A stretch of DNA of 64,000 nucleotides, taken from assembly GCF_001884045.1 (NCBI RefSeq), contig NZ_MACF01000105.1, positions 44,289-108,288 of the forward strand, written 5' to 3'. The first letter of the stretch is position 1. Every line of letters starts with the position of its first letter. This stretch comes from Bacillus mobilis. GTDB lineage: Bacteria > Bacillota > Bacilli > Bacillales > Bacillaceae_G. A model generated the notes under the pieces. That model was not told the DNA's origin. It made no database searches and saw only the letters and a program-made list of their open reading frames with translations. Shown piece by piece: positions 17,038 through 25,660 of the stretch. A program made the translations under genes and the position numbers.

Positions 17038-17198
17038 TATGATGCCCCCTCTCCAACTGGAGAGGGTTGATACGCCGCAATTACTTCACCGATTCTATCT
17101 CTTAAATCATACCCGCCAGTCAAATTAGGTAAAATAATTTTTTCTTCCAAACTATCATTAGTAGACTGTATTCCTTGAAATAATTGATTCATTAACAT
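17037..17198 (-). CDS. Small 53-aa protein heading the unknown operon
   Basis: An open frame from ATG 17198 encodes 53 residues beginning MLMNQLFQGIQSTNDSLEEK and ending YQPSPVGEGAS. GGGG lies 9 bases before the ATG; ATG 17192 is also possible. The stop shares a base with the next gene's ATG, which strongly suggests that it is translated. Its size and N-terminal helix followed by a Pro/Gly tail recall small secretion-system substrates, but no WxG motif is present. Function unknown. Confidence 0.6.
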   Translation of the reverse strand: MLMNQLFQGIQSTNDSLEEKIILPNLTGGYDLRDRIGEVIAAYQPSPVGEGAS

Positions 17199-17485
17199 TT
17201 CACTATTCCCCAAATCCTCCCCATCCTTTCATCTTAATAATAGGATTTCGTTGATTTAATTATACGAAAAACAGGAATAAATATCCATTAGAAACATAGA
17301 TACAGCTACGCTTTCTACCAAAAGTCTCCTCTGTAAATAACCAATATTTTACAGTTTTATTGTCTAACTAGTCTTAGTCCTTTTAGCCTTCTTAAGGTAC
17401 TAGATAACGATAGGACTTTGATTTAACATTGGAATAATGTTATATTCTTATGTATTAAATTTACATTCGAAAGGGTTAATACTAC
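17199..17485. other. Divergent intergenic region, nothing clear
   Basis: It separates the unknown operon from a divergent small membrane protein gene. I see no strong hairpin or operator. Confidence 0.4.
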
Positions 17486-17656
17486 ATGAAAGCTATCGCT
17501 ATTATTCTTATCTTAATTGGCATTTTCGGTATATTAATGGGCGGCATGATGTTCGGAGATATTGGTATTGCTGCAATTATTGGTTCATTAGCAGCCTTAT
17601 TCTCTGGAATTGGTTTCTGGAAATTGGATGCTCAGCTAAAAAACATATCTAAGTGA
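17486..17656 (+). CDS. Small hydrophobic membrane protein, 56 aa
   Basis: ATG 17486 opens a 56-codon frame encoding two adjacent hydrophobic helices, IAIILILIGIFGILMGGMM and IGIAAIIGSLAALFSGIGF, with a short polar tail LDAQLKNISK. AAGGG lies about 12 bases upstream and a strong terminator follows ten bases after the stop, so this is a free-standing gene. It is probably a cytoplasmic-membrane miniprotein of unknown role. Confidence 0.7.
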   Translation: MKAIAIILILIGIFGILMGGMMFGDIGIAAIIGSLAALFSGIGFWKLDAQLKNISK

Positions 17657-17666
17657 TTGAAAATCT

Positions 17667-17706
17667 AAAATAGCCGTGAATATACTTTCTTTCACGGCTA
17701 TTTTTT
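17667..17706. terminator. Bidirectional terminator
   Basis: The stem AAAATAGCCGTGAA/TTCACGGCTATTTT with T-run on the right and A-run on the left lies between the small membrane protein gene and drdA. Confidence 0.88.
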
Positions 17707-17721
17707 AATCAATAATTAACT

Positions 17722-18363
17722 TTACTGCTGCCCATATCCTTCAAACTTCTTCGCCAAATTCGCCATCTCATCTTCTGGCAATAGCTTCGGCTCTCCGACG
17801 CTTTTCGTTTGATAATAAATTTGCGCACAAAACTCAATTTCTTCTGCAACAGTAAACGCCATTTTTATGTTATTTGCACCTGCAATTAAACCGTGGTTCT
17901 CAAGTAAAACGGCACGACGATCAATCATGCCCTCAAAAGCAGCATCTGCTAATTGCTTCGTACCAAATGTTTCATACGGTGCACAGCGTACATTCGGGCC
18001 TGCGAAAGCAATTAAATACGATACTGCAGGAAGTTCCCATCCTAATGATGCAATCGTCTTTGCGTAAGGAGAATGTGTATGCACAAGCGCATTTATATCT
18101 TCACGCTTTCTATAATAAATAAGGTGCATATCGAGCTCACTTGATGGTTTTCTCTCTCCCTCTACCACTTCACCATCTAAGTTTAATATAACTACATCCT
18201 CAGGTTTTGTTTCATAGTACTCTAAGCCACTTGGGCTAATGGCAACAAGACCTTGCTCGCGATTGAAAATACTAATATTGCCGCCTGTCCCCTTTGTTAA
18301 ACCGCTAGAAATCATTTTCTTTCCATACGCTACAATTTCTTCTCTTTCTTTTTGTAATAACAT
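17722..18363 (-). CDS. drdA: Class II aldolase, 5-deoxyribulose-1-phosphate type
   Basis: A class II aldolase/adducin-fold enzyme of 213 residues with GTGGNIS near the N-terminus, the zinc ligands in HTHSPYAK and ENHGL later on. Following MtnK- and MtnA-like genes, it fits the aldolase of the 5-deoxyribose disposal pathway, which splits 5-deoxyribulose-1-phosphate into dihydroxyacetone phosphate and acetaldehyde. ATG 18363 is preferred: GGGGG lies 6 bases before it and directly abuts the alternative ATG 18369. Without context it could be called fuculose-phosphate aldolase. Confidence 0.82.
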   Translation of the reverse strand: MLLQKEREEIVAYGKKMISSGLTKGTGGNISIFNREQGLVAISPSGLEYYETKPEDVVILNLDGEVVEGERKPSSELDMHLIYYRKREDINALVHTHSPYAKTIASLGWELPAVSYLIAFAGPNVRCAPYETFGTKQLADAAFEGMIDRRAVLLENHGLIAGANNIKMAFTVAEEIEFCAQIYYQTKSVGEPKLLPEDEMANLAKKFEGYGQQ

Positions 18364-18417
18364 ATACATCCCCCTAAGTATGAAGCTTATGATGACTGCC
18401 TTTTTAACTCTAGCTAC

Positions 18418-19464
18418 TTATTGAAATAAACTTTTTAAGTTCTCCGTAAACGGTGCTTTTACAATCCCTTTTTCCGTAATAATCGCTGTTATATTTTCAT
18501 GTGGCGTGACATCAAATGCCGGATTATATACTTTACTTTCTTTCGGAGCAGAATATTGTCCGAAGCGATTAATCACTTCAGAAGCATCTCTTTCCTCGAT
18601 CGGAATCTCTTTTCCTGTCGGTGTTTTTAAGTCGATTGTCGGTGTTGGTGCCGCTACATAAAACGGAATGTTGTAGTATTTCGCTAAAATAGATACGCCT
18701 AATGTCCCAATTTTATTTGCTACATCACCATTAGCTGCCACACGGTCGCACCCAACAATCACCGCATCAATCTTTCCTTGTGACATGACCATAGCTGCCA
18801 TATTATCCGTAATAACAGTAACATCAATCCCCGCTCGCTGTAGTTCTAATGCTGTTAACGTTGAACCTTGTAATCTAGGACGTGTTTCATCTGAATAGAT
18901 TTTTAAGTCCCATCCTTTTTCTTTCGCTAAGTACATTGGAGCTGTCGCAGTACCATACTTAGTCGTCGCTAATGCACCTGCATTACAATGTGTTAATACT
19001 CCCATTCCATCATGGAATAATGTTAGTGCATGTTCTCCAATTTGACGGTTAATTTCTTCATCTTCTCTATGAATCTCTTTTGCCTCTTCTAGTAATCTAT
19101 CTTTCAACTGGGCGATTGATAAGTGTGCGTTCTCTGTCGCGACTGCCTCCATTCTTTCAAGTGCCCAGAATAAATTTACTGCTGTCGGTCTTGATGTTGC
19201 TAAGTATGCACATACCTTTTTTACTTCCTCTATCAATTCTTCCACCGTACTTTGAGTAACTTCCTTAGCTCCTAAATACACACCATAAGCTGCTGAAACA
19301 CCAATCGCTGGCGCTCCTCTTACTTTCATTACTTGAATGGCATCCCACACACTTTCAGCTGTCCTGAAAGATTCATAGACAATCTCATTCGGTAGTAATG
19401 TTTGATCCAATAAAACTAAAGCATCATCTTTCCACTGAATTGGTATTAATTGTTCTTCCATCAT
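18418..19464 (-). CDS. drdI: MtnA-like aldose-ketose isomerase
   Basis: The 348-residue protein belongs to the MtnA/eIF2B-like sugar-phosphate isomerases: [15 protein letters not shown] near residue 50, [16 protein letters not shown] with the catalytic cysteine near residue 160, and DNMAAMVM and [10 protein letters not shown] later. MtnA makes 5-methylthioribulose-1-phosphate; next to a kinase and class II aldolase it fits DrdI, which isomerises 5-deoxyribose-1-phosphate. Two adjacent ATGs (19464, 19461) are possible. It lies 9 bases after the kinase gene. Confidence 0.85.
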   Translation of the reverse strand: MMEEQLIPIQWKDDALVLLDQTLLPNEIVYESFRTAESVWDAIQVMKVRGAPAIGVSAAYGVYLGAKEVTQSTVEELIEEVKKVCAYLATSRPTAVNLFWALERMEAVATENAHLSIAQLKDRLLEEAKEIHREDEEINRQIGEHALTLFHDGMGVLTHCNAGALATTKYGTATAPMYLAKEKGWDLKIYSDETRPRLQGSTLTALELQRAGIDVTVITDNMAAMVMSQGKIDAVIVGCDRVAANGDVANKIGTLGVSILAKYYNIPFYVAAPTPTIDLKTPTGKEIPIEERDASEVINRFGQYSAPKESKVYNPAFDVTPHENITAIITEKGIVKAPFTENLKSLFQ

Positions 19465-19473
19465 CTTCTCCCC

Positions 19474-20703
19474 TTACTTCGCATAGTGCATGGACTGTTC
19501 TTTTAACGTTTCTACAAAGCTTGTACCTGTTTTATATTGATTCGCCTGTAAAATAAACTTCTTCGCTACTTGAAGACAAATGCGTTCTGCTCTAGCACGT
19601 GCTTCTTCGTTCTCGATACAAGTAATATCCTTTACTTTCGCTAGCCCAACAATACGACGAATTAACTCAAGGCCCGTCACTGCAGCCGTATCCTCTAATA
19701 CAGATTGTAAATATACTTCGTTAAAGCCTTCTTCCTTCGCCATAATCTCTGTCACATGCATATTCCAAGCGTCTAAAAACTTCTTCTTAAATAAATCAAT
19801 TACCTCTACCATTGTTGATTGTAGCCAATCTATATACGTATCTTTCTCAGCCCCGGGCGGCATGGACGCATCTGCATTTACCCAAGCAAACATTAAGTTC
19901 GCCATTACATTCCCAACGTCATATCCCATCGGTCCATAAAAAGCAAACTCAGGATCAATAACCTTTGTAGAATCATCTCTTACAAAAACAGAACCAGTAT
20001 GTAAATCACCGTGAATAAGTGCCTGTGCATTCGTCATAAAAGAAAACTTAAGTTTTGCTACTTCCATACGAAGCTCTTTATCACTATAAATATGCTCTCT
20101 AATCCATCCTTCATTTAACGGAAATAACTCATTACGCTTATTATGATTTGTAAATGGCTCAGCGTAGACGAGGTCTTCTGTAATTTCACATAACTCAGGA
20201 TTTATATAATTTTTCACAAGTTCCTTCTTCTCTTTATGATTCATTACAACATCTGATGTTAATAGAAGAGTATTTACCATAAAAGTAGTTAAATCATCCG
20301 CAAGATTTGGAAACATTTGATGATTTATAAGTGCTGTACGCAATATAGTGTGATCGGATAAATCTTCCATTACGCAACAATTCATCACACTATCAAACAA
20401 ATACACCTCTGGAACAAGCCCAGGTGCTAACTCTTCCTCTAACTGCAAAACATCTGATTCTATACGAATACGATTCGTCGACAACTTAAACTCATCTGAA
20501 ATGCGTGCTGTATGCCCAGCTTGCTTTACAATGACAGAAATATTCTTTTGTTCATCCCAAACGCGGAATACATAATTTAAATTACCATCGCCTATTTCTT
20601 TACACTGCAACCCCTTTGCATCCTCAAACCTAGATAATTTCTCTTTCACATACACAATCACATCGCTAGCTTCCATTAAAAAATACTTCGTGAACTTAGA
20701 CAT
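19474..20703 (-). CDS. drdK: MtnK-like sugar kinase
   Basis: The 409-residue kinase has the aminoglycoside-phosphotransferase-like fold of 5-methylthioribose kinase: [15 protein letters not shown] near residue 37, the catalytic [11 protein letters not shown] near 233, and [17 protein letters not shown] for metal binding. As head of the kinase-isomerase-aldolase operon it matches DrdK, which phosphorylates 5-deoxyribose at C1, the waste sugar of radical-SAM enzymes. GGAGGGG precedes ATG 20703. Methylthioribose kinase activity remains possible; the aldolase in place of MtnW/MtnX-type genes argues for the deoxyribose route. Confidence 0.83.
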   Translation of the reverse strand: MSKFTKYFLMEASDVIVYVKEKLSRFEDAKGLQCKEIGDGNLNYVFRVWDEQKNISVIVKQAGHTARISDEFKLSTNRIRIESDVLQLEEELAPGLVPEVYLFDSVMNCCVMEDLSDHTILRTALINHQMFPNLADDLTTFMVNTLLLTSDVVMNHKEKKELVKNYINPELCEITEDLVYAEPFTNHNKRNELFPLNEGWIREHIYSDKELRMEVAKLKFSFMTNAQALIHGDLHTGSVFVRDDSTKVIDPEFAFYGPMGYDVGNVMANLMFAWVNADASMPPGAEKDTYIDWLQSTMVEVIDLFKKKFLDAWNMHVTEIMAKEEGFNEVYLQSVLEDTAAVTGLELIRRIVGLAKVKDITCIENEEARARAERICLQVAKKFILQANQYKTGTSFVETLKEQSMHYAK

Positions 20704-20723
20704 GGTTTCCCCTCCACACTAAT

Positions 20724-20737
20724 TGTAAGCGTTTTCT
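20724..20737 (-). promoter_or_regulatory. cre site (CcpA operator) in the drd leader
   Basis: TGTAAGCGTTTTCT fits the cre consensus TGWAARCGYTTWCW at all 14 positions. It lies 21 bases upstream of the drdK start and downstream of the promoter, where bound CcpA would block elongation. Confidence 0.82.
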
Positions 20738-20817
20738 AAAAGCTATAAAAATAATAGGGTGAAATTTTTTCATCCTATATTATATCTTCTTCTTTTTGAA
20801 AGGTATATCTAGGTTTT

Positions 20818-20845
20818 ATTATATCTCGTTAACATTTTGAGTCAA
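20818..20845 (-). promoter_or_regulatory. Promoter of the drd operon
   Basis: On the minus strand, TTGACT, a 16-base spacer and TATAAT form a sigma-A promoter, giving a leader of about 110 bases that contains the cre site. The rest of 20846-21163 is AT-rich with nothing recognisable. Confidence 0.6.
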
Positions 20846-21163
20846 TGTTTCTATATCATTGCAATATGCTTCCTAATTATATGTTTGAGATGACATAAAT
20901 TGTTCAAAAAGATTCTAATTCATTTTATTTTATTTATCACACAATTCTTTGTAAAATAGAAATAAGCAATCCCTTTTCAAATCCACAACTTCTAAGAAAT
21001 ATTCCCTTCCTAACAATTTATACTTACACCATGTCTCTAACATACGCACTACTCTTTTACATACTCGTTGAAAATCGATTACATGAAAACTACCTTTTCA
21101 TTCTCTAACAACCTTAATTGAGAATAAATATTAATTAAATTGATATAAAGTTGGTTTATTCTC

Positions 21164-21193
21164 TTGACAAAATAACCACTTCTATATGATAAT
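21164..21193 (+). promoter_or_regulatory. Promoter of ahpCF
   Basis: TTGACA followed after 18 bases by GATAAT (or after 15 by TATGAT), about 100 bases upstream of ahpC. Confidence 0.65.
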
Positions 21194-21203
21194 TAATATC
21201 GAA

Positions 21204-21218
21204 TTAGAATTATTATAG
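21204..21218 (+). promoter_or_regulatory. PerR box upstream of ahpC
   Basis: TTAGAAT-T-ATTATAG matches 12 of 14 defined positions of the PerR consensus TTATAAT-N-ATTATAA and covers the expected transcription start, consistent with peroxide derepression. Confidence 0.75.
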
Positions 21219-21291
21219 TTAATTAAAAAATATATTTTATGAGCACACTATTTTTTGATGCTCAAAACCAACATTTAGGAGGAATTTTAAT

Positions 21292-21855
21292 ATGTTATTA
21301 ATCGGCACAGAAGTAAAACCGTTTAAAGCTAATGCTTACCATAATGGAGAATTTATCCAAGTTACTGACGAAAGTTTAAAAGGAAAATGGAGTGTAGTTT
21401 GTTTCTACCCAGCTGACTTCACATTCGTTTGCCCAACTGAACTTGAAGACTTACAAAACCAATACGCAGCTCTTAAAGACTTAGGCGTTGAAGTATACTC
21501 TGTATCTACAGACACTCACTTCACTCACAAAGCATGGCATGATAGCTCAGAAACTATCGGCAAAATCGAATACATTATGATTGGTGACCCAACTCGCACA
21601 ATCACTACAAACTTCAACGTTTTAATGGAAGAAGAAGGTCTTGCTGCTCGTGGTACATTCATCATCGATCCAGACGGCGTTATCCAATCTATGGAAATCA
21701 ATGCTGACGGTATCGGCCGTGACGCAAGCATTCTTGTTAACAAAATTAAAGCAGCTCAATACGTACGTAACAACCCAGGTGAAGTTTGCCCAGCTAAATG
21801 GCAAGAGGGTTCTGCAACACTTAAACCAAGCCTTGACCTTGTAGGCAAAATCTAA
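21292..21855 (+). CDS. ahpC: Alkyl hydroperoxide reductase peroxiredoxin subunit
   Basis: A typical 2-Cys peroxiredoxin of 187 residues. The peroxidatic Cys47 lies in [10 protein letters not shown] and the resolving Cys166 in GEVCPAKW. It reduces hydrogen peroxide, organic hydroperoxides and peroxynitrite, and is re-reduced by AhpF, encoded 14 bases downstream. AGGAGG is 8 bases before ATG 21292. A PerR-like operator lies in its leader. The very regular codon use suggests high expression. Confidence 0.98.
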   Translation: MLLIGTEVKPFKANAYHNGEFIQVTDESLKGKWSVVCFYPADFTFVCPTELEDLQNQYAALKDLGVEVYSVSTDTHFTHKAWHDSSETIGKIEYIMIGDPTRTITTNFNVLMEEEGLAARGTFIIDPDGVIQSMEINADGIGRDASILVNKIKAAQYVRNNPGEVCPAKWQEGSATLKPSLDLVGKI

Positions 21856-21869
21856 GGAGTTCGATCAAA

Positions 21870-23396
21870 ATGATACTAGATGCAGATATAAAAACACAAC
21901 TATCCCAATACCTTCAGTTAATGGAGAACGATATTTTACTTAAAGTAAGCGCTGGAGACGACGACGTATCTAAAGATATGTTAGCTCTAGTAGACGAATT
22001 AGCTACTATGTCATCTAAGATTACAGTAGAAAAAGTTGAATTAGAGCGAACACCAAGCTTTAGCGTAAATCGCCCTGGTGAAGACACTGGTGTCGTATTC
22101 GCTGGTATTCCATTAGGACACGAATTTACTTCATTAGTGTTAGCTTTACTACAAGTAAGTGGACGCGCTCCAAAAGTTGAACAAAAATTAATCGATCAAA
22201 TTAAAAACATTCAAGGCGAATATCATTTTGAATCTTATATCAGCCTAAGTTGTCATAACTGTCCTGATGTTGTACAAGCTCTTAACGTAATGAGCGTTCT
22301 AAACTCTGGTATTACACATACTATGATTGATGGCGCTGCATTCAAAGAGGAAGTAGAAAGCAAAGACATCATGGCAGTACCAACAGTTTTCCTAAACGGC
22401 GAATCTTTCGGAAGCGGTCGTATGACACTTGAAGAAATTTTAGCTAAAATGGGTAACGGTCCAGATGCATCAGAGCTTTCTGATAAAGATCCATACGATG
22501 TTCTTGTTGTTGGTGGCGGCCCTGCTGGTGCAAGTGCGGCAATTTATGCAGCACGTAAAGGCATCCGTACTGGTATCGTTGCTGAGCGCTTCGGTGGTCA
22601 AGTAATGGATACTATGGGTATTGAGAACTTCATCAGCGTAAAACGCACTGAAGGTCCTAAGCTAGTAGCAAGCCTTGAAGAGCACGTAAAAGAATACGAC
22701 ATCGATGTAATGAATCTACAACGTGCAAAACGTTTAGAGAAAAAAGAACTTATTGAAGTGGAACTTGAAAACGGCGCTATTCTGAAAAGTAAGAGCGTAA
22801 TCGTTTCAACAGGTGCTCGCTGGCGTAACGTTGGCGTACCAGGTGAAGCTGAGTTCAAAAATAAAGGTGTAGCATACTGCCCACACTGTGACGGTCCATT
22901 ATTCATTGGAAAAGACGTAGCAGTTATCGGCGGAGGTAACTCTGGTATTGAAGCAGCTATCGACTTAGCAGGTATTGTTAAGCACGTAACTGTTCTTGAA
23001 TTCATGCCAGAATTAAAAGCTGATGCTGTATTACAAGAGCGTCTTAACAGCTTACCAAACGTAACTGTTCTGAAAAACGTTCAAACGAAAGAAATCACTG
23101 GTACTGATAAAGTAAACGGTATTTCTTACATCGATCGTGAAACTGAAGAAGTTCATCACGTTGAATTACAAGGTGTATTCGTACAAATCGGTCTTGTGCC
23201 AAACACAGACTGGTTAGGCGAAACAGTTGAACGCGCTCGCGGTGAAATCGTAACAGACAAGCACGGCGCTACAAACGTACCAGGAGTGTTTGCTGCAGGT
23301 GACTGTACAAATAATCCGTACAAACAAATCATCATCTCTATGGGTTCAGGTGCAAACGCAGCTTTAGGTGCATTTGATTACTTAATCCGTAACTAA
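21870..23396 (+). CDS. ahpF: Alkyl hydroperoxide reductase subunit F
   Basis: The 508-residue flavoprotein has an N-terminal glutaredoxin-like domain with the redox pair CHNC (C128, C131), then a thioredoxin-reductase-like core with the FAD motif [19 protein letters not shown] from residue 213, the active disulfide CPHCDG near 337 and an NADH motif [13 protein letters not shown]. It passes electrons from NADH to AhpC. It shares the ahpC transcript and is followed by a strong terminator. Confidence 0.98.
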   Translation: MILDADIKTQLSQYLQLMENDILLKVSAGDDDVSKDMLALVDELATMSSKITVEKVELERTPSFSVNRPGEDTGVVFAGIPLGHEFTSLVLALLQVSGRAPKVEQKLIDQIKNIQGEYHFESYISLSCHNCPDVVQALNVMSVLNSGITHTMIDGAAFKEEVESKDIMAVPTVFLNGESFGSGRMTLEEILAKMGNGPDASELSDKDPYDVLVVGGGPAGASAAIYAARKGIRTGIVAERFGGQVMDTMGIENFISVKRTEGPKLVASLEEHVKEYDIDVMNLQRAKRLEKKELIEVELENGAILKSKSVIVSTGARWRNVGVPGEAEFKNKGVAYCPHCDGPLFIGKDVAVIGGGNSGIEAAIDLAGIVKHVTVLEFMPELKADAVLQERLNSLPNVTVLKNVQTKEITGTDKVNGISYIDRETEEVHHVELQGVFVQIGLVPNTDWLGETVERARGEIVTDKHGATNVPGVFAAGDCTNNPYKQIIISMGSGANAALGAFDYLIRN

Positions 23397-23411
23397 TTAT
23401 ATAGACGTGAG

Positions 23412-23446
23412 TAAAAAAAGCAGGTGCCAAAGCACCTGCTTTTTTA
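23412..23446. terminator. Bidirectional terminator after ahpF
   Basis: The stem AAAAAGCAGGTGC/GCACCTGCTTTTT serves ahpF and the convergent methyltransferase gene, overlapping the end of the latter. Confidence 0.9.
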
Positions 23447-24052
23447 TAATCTTAATGTATAAACTAAAAACCTCTCATTCGCATTCTTCTCATAAGCCCC
23501 AGGTAACCTTACTTCCCTCTTCAGCTCAAACGCAGTCTGATTCTCCAAGAAGAAAATATAATCTTCAGAAGGATAGTATAAAATAATATCGACTTCTCTC
23601 TCCGCCTCTTCTACCGAAAGTAAAATATTATTTACTACGTTCATAAATACTTGTACAGAAAATGGATTGAAGAAATAAAACCGATTATCACGTGGATCAA
23701 TCTCATATTCCTGTGCTAAAAAACATTCAAACCCAATTTTATCCTTACTGTTTCTTACCTTTCGTGCATAGCGCTCTAGATTATCCATTGCTTCTTTATA
23801 AAACTCTTCATTCATTTCAATTCCAACCGCTGAAGCGCCACACTTATGGTGCATGTAAAAGTTTAATCGTCCTTTTCCGCATCCAAAGTCTACAACTCGG
23901 TCGCTACTTCTTATTTCATATTGATTTAATAGTTCATCTAATCCGCTATATGGCGTTGGTTCATAACGATGATAGTGCATAGACTTGTTAAAGCCCTTTT
24001 GCTCACCGACAGTTTTTATATTTAAAACTGCATCATAATATTGTTCGTTCAT
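23444..24052 (-). CDS. SAM-dependent methyltransferase, class I
   Basis: The 202-residue protein has the SAM-binding motif VVDFGCGKGRLNFYMHHK near residues 53-70 and the acidic residue ending strand 2 in AVGIEMNEEFYKEA. Near the end, FFFNPFSVQVF takes the place of the motif IV region. The substrate is not evident; it may be a small molecule or a protein. It is monocistronic, convergent with ahpF. The AGGAGA site precedes ATG 24052. Confidence 0.8.
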   Translation of the reverse strand: MNEQYYDAVLNIKTVGEQKGFNKSMHYHRYEPTPYSGLDELLNQYEIRSSDRVVDFGCGKGRLNFYMHHKCGASAVGIEMNEEFYKEAMDNLERYARKVRNSKDKIGFECFLAQEYEIDPRDNRFYFFNPFSVQVFMNVVNNILLSVEEAEREVDIILYYPSEDYIFFLENQTAFELKREVRLPGAYEKNANERFLVYTLRL

Positions 24053-24140
24053 TGATTTTCTCCTATTAAGAAATGGTACTTATTATTATACACCATGTAC
24101 TGGAGACTCATTTTTCATTGGATTAACTGGCACGTGAAAT

Positions 24141-24240
24141 TATATCGACGATTTTCTGAATATATCTATCATAACTTCAAATATATCAACGATTCTTTCA
24201 ATATATCGACGTTTCGACAAGGAATATCGACTTACCGACA
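24141..24240. repeat. 20-bp-period tandem repeat block
   Basis: TATATC-type units begin at 24141, 24161, 24182, 24202 and 24223, a 20-21 bp period, with the core TATATCGACGATT and variants; the last unit reads AATATCGACTTACCGACAAA. A second block of the same family lies at 30311-30415 in the same orientation. Confidence 0.8.
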
Positions 24241-24248
24241 AATTCCTA

Positions 24249-24283
24249 CAAAAAAAAACAGGAGCTCTCTAGCCCCTGTCCTC
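24249..24283 (-). terminator. Terminator of the M20 gene
   Basis: On the minus strand, ACAGGGGCT/AGCTCCTGT is followed by nine T residues; the stem overlaps the stop codon region. Confidence 0.8.
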
Positions 24284-25384
24284 TAATACTTTCCATACAG
24301 TTTGTTTCAATATTTCTACTCCGTCCATAATACAACTATGATCGAACTTCATATACGGATGGTGTAATCCAGGTTGTAGGTTTGCCCCTAGTCCAAGCAT
24401 GACAGCTTTTAAATGCGGTCTCTTCACTGTGTAGTAATGGAAATCATCGCTCCCTGTCGTATACAGTGGTCCAGTGCATCCCTCTTCCCCGTATACTTCA
24501 AGAATTCCTTTTCGCATAAAGCGCTCAGCTTCTTCTGACACTTCAGCTCCTGGTGCGAGATCGATCCACTCATACGATACTTTAGATCCCATTGATTCCG
24601 CCGACAGAATTACTCGCTCTATTTTTTGCTTCAATTCATTTAGTAATATGTTATTTTCTGCTCGAACATCTAAGCTAAAATGGCCGTTCCCCGGAATAAT
24701 ATTTAAATTATCTCCACCAGCTTGGCACCTCGTCATCTTCACTGAATATGAACTTTGCGGTGGTAGCCATATATTTTTTAAACCGATATTAATCATAGAA
24801 ATGACATCAATTGCATTTATCCCTTGATGCGGACGTGCCCCGTGTGCATCATCTCCATGAATCGTTCCTTCTAAAAACCCTGCCGCTCCGTGACGAATAG
24901 ATGGGGCAGCTTGTTTCAAAGGCAGTTCTTCAATCGGTCGCAAATGAACACCGAATAGGAAATCCGCATCATCCACAGCACCCTTCTCTACCATCTTTAA
25001 AGAACCATTTCCTTTTTCCTCTGCCGGCTGAAAAATAAATCTAACTGTTCCACTATTCCATCTCATATTTTTCAATTGTAAAATAAGCCCCATCACAATT
25101 GTCATATGAGCATCGTGACCACATGAATGATTCGCTTTAAATTCTCCGTCCACTTCTTGCCAAAGTGCATCCATATCGGCACGAATCGCAATAACTGGAT
25201 TCCCGCTTCCGATTTCAGCAATCACGCCTGGGCAATCATCAAATATTTTATATGAAATTCCTTCTTCTTTTAAAAAGTTAGTAATATACGCTGTCGTTTC
25301 ATACTCTTTCCAACTCACTTCAGGGTTTTCATGTAAATGCTGAAAAATTTCAGTTAAACGCTCTTGTAGTTCTAATGTTTTCAA
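24269..25384 (-). CDS. M20-family amidohydrolase, candidate N-succinyl/N-acyl amino acid deacylase
   Basis: A dizinc M20 carboxypeptidase-type enzyme of about 371 residues: LHENPEVSWKEYETT at the start, the metal motif CGHDAHM near residue 90, FQPAEEKGNGS with the catalytic Glu near 130, and a late TGSDDFHYY. It hydrolyses an N-acyl amino acid to the free amino acid. TTG 25384 is the preferred start since AAGGAG lies 9 bases upstream; ATG 25417 has no ribosome site. Its neighbours (racemase, GNAT) suggest that it removes the succinyl group. Confidence 0.8.
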   Translation of the reverse strand: MKTLELQERLTEIFQHLHENPEVSWKEYETTAYITNFLKEEGISYKIFDDCPGVIAEIGSGNPVIAIRADMDALWQEVDGEFKANHSCGHDAHMTIVMGLILQLKNMRWNSGTVRFIFQPAEEKGNGSLKMVEKGAVDDADFLFGVHLRPIEELPLKQAAPSIRHGAAGFLEGTIHGDDAHGARPHQGINAIDVISMINIGLKNIWLPPQSSYSVKMTRCQAGGDNLNIIPGNGHFSLDVRAENNILLNELKQKIERVILSAESMGSKVSYEWIDLAPGAEVSEEAERFMRKGILEVYGEEGCTGPLYTTGSDDFHYYTVKRPHLKAVMLGLGANLQPGLHHPYMKFDHSCIMDGVEILKQTVWKVLEDRG

Positions 25385-25602
25385 AGCTACATTCTCCTTC
25401 CCAAATTCCAAAACCATTCAGGTTAATTATACTTATGAAAAACAGATGTTTTTATGAACATATTGAATTTTAAGAAAAAAGTCAATTGTTTATTTTTAAA
25501 TACGATCGACAACTTATTTCCACTCACTCTATAACGATAGAAGATTCCTTATTTTCTGTTTTTTATTGACGCTCATATCAGTTTTTAGTTATTATAATTT
25601 AA

Positions 25603-25614
25603 TAACGTCTATTT
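25603..25614. promoter_or_regulatory. Candidate operator upstream of the antiporter gene
   Basis: TAACGTCTATTT differs at one position from TAACGACTATTT at 28366-28377 in front of the racemase and regulator genes. It lies 46 bases upstream of the antiporter start in the region shared with the divergent M20 gene. Confidence 0.4.
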
Positions 25615-25660
25615 TGCGACAATTCTAAAAATATAAACATACATAATGAGGAGGCAGTTT

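Noticed and set aside
14387-17198. Type VII secretion locus
   Set aside because: No WxG100 protein, EssC-type ATPase or LXG domain; only the small size and composition of two proteins hint at export.
24141-24240. CRISPR array
   Set aside because: The 20-bp units are contiguous without spacers and no cas genes are present.
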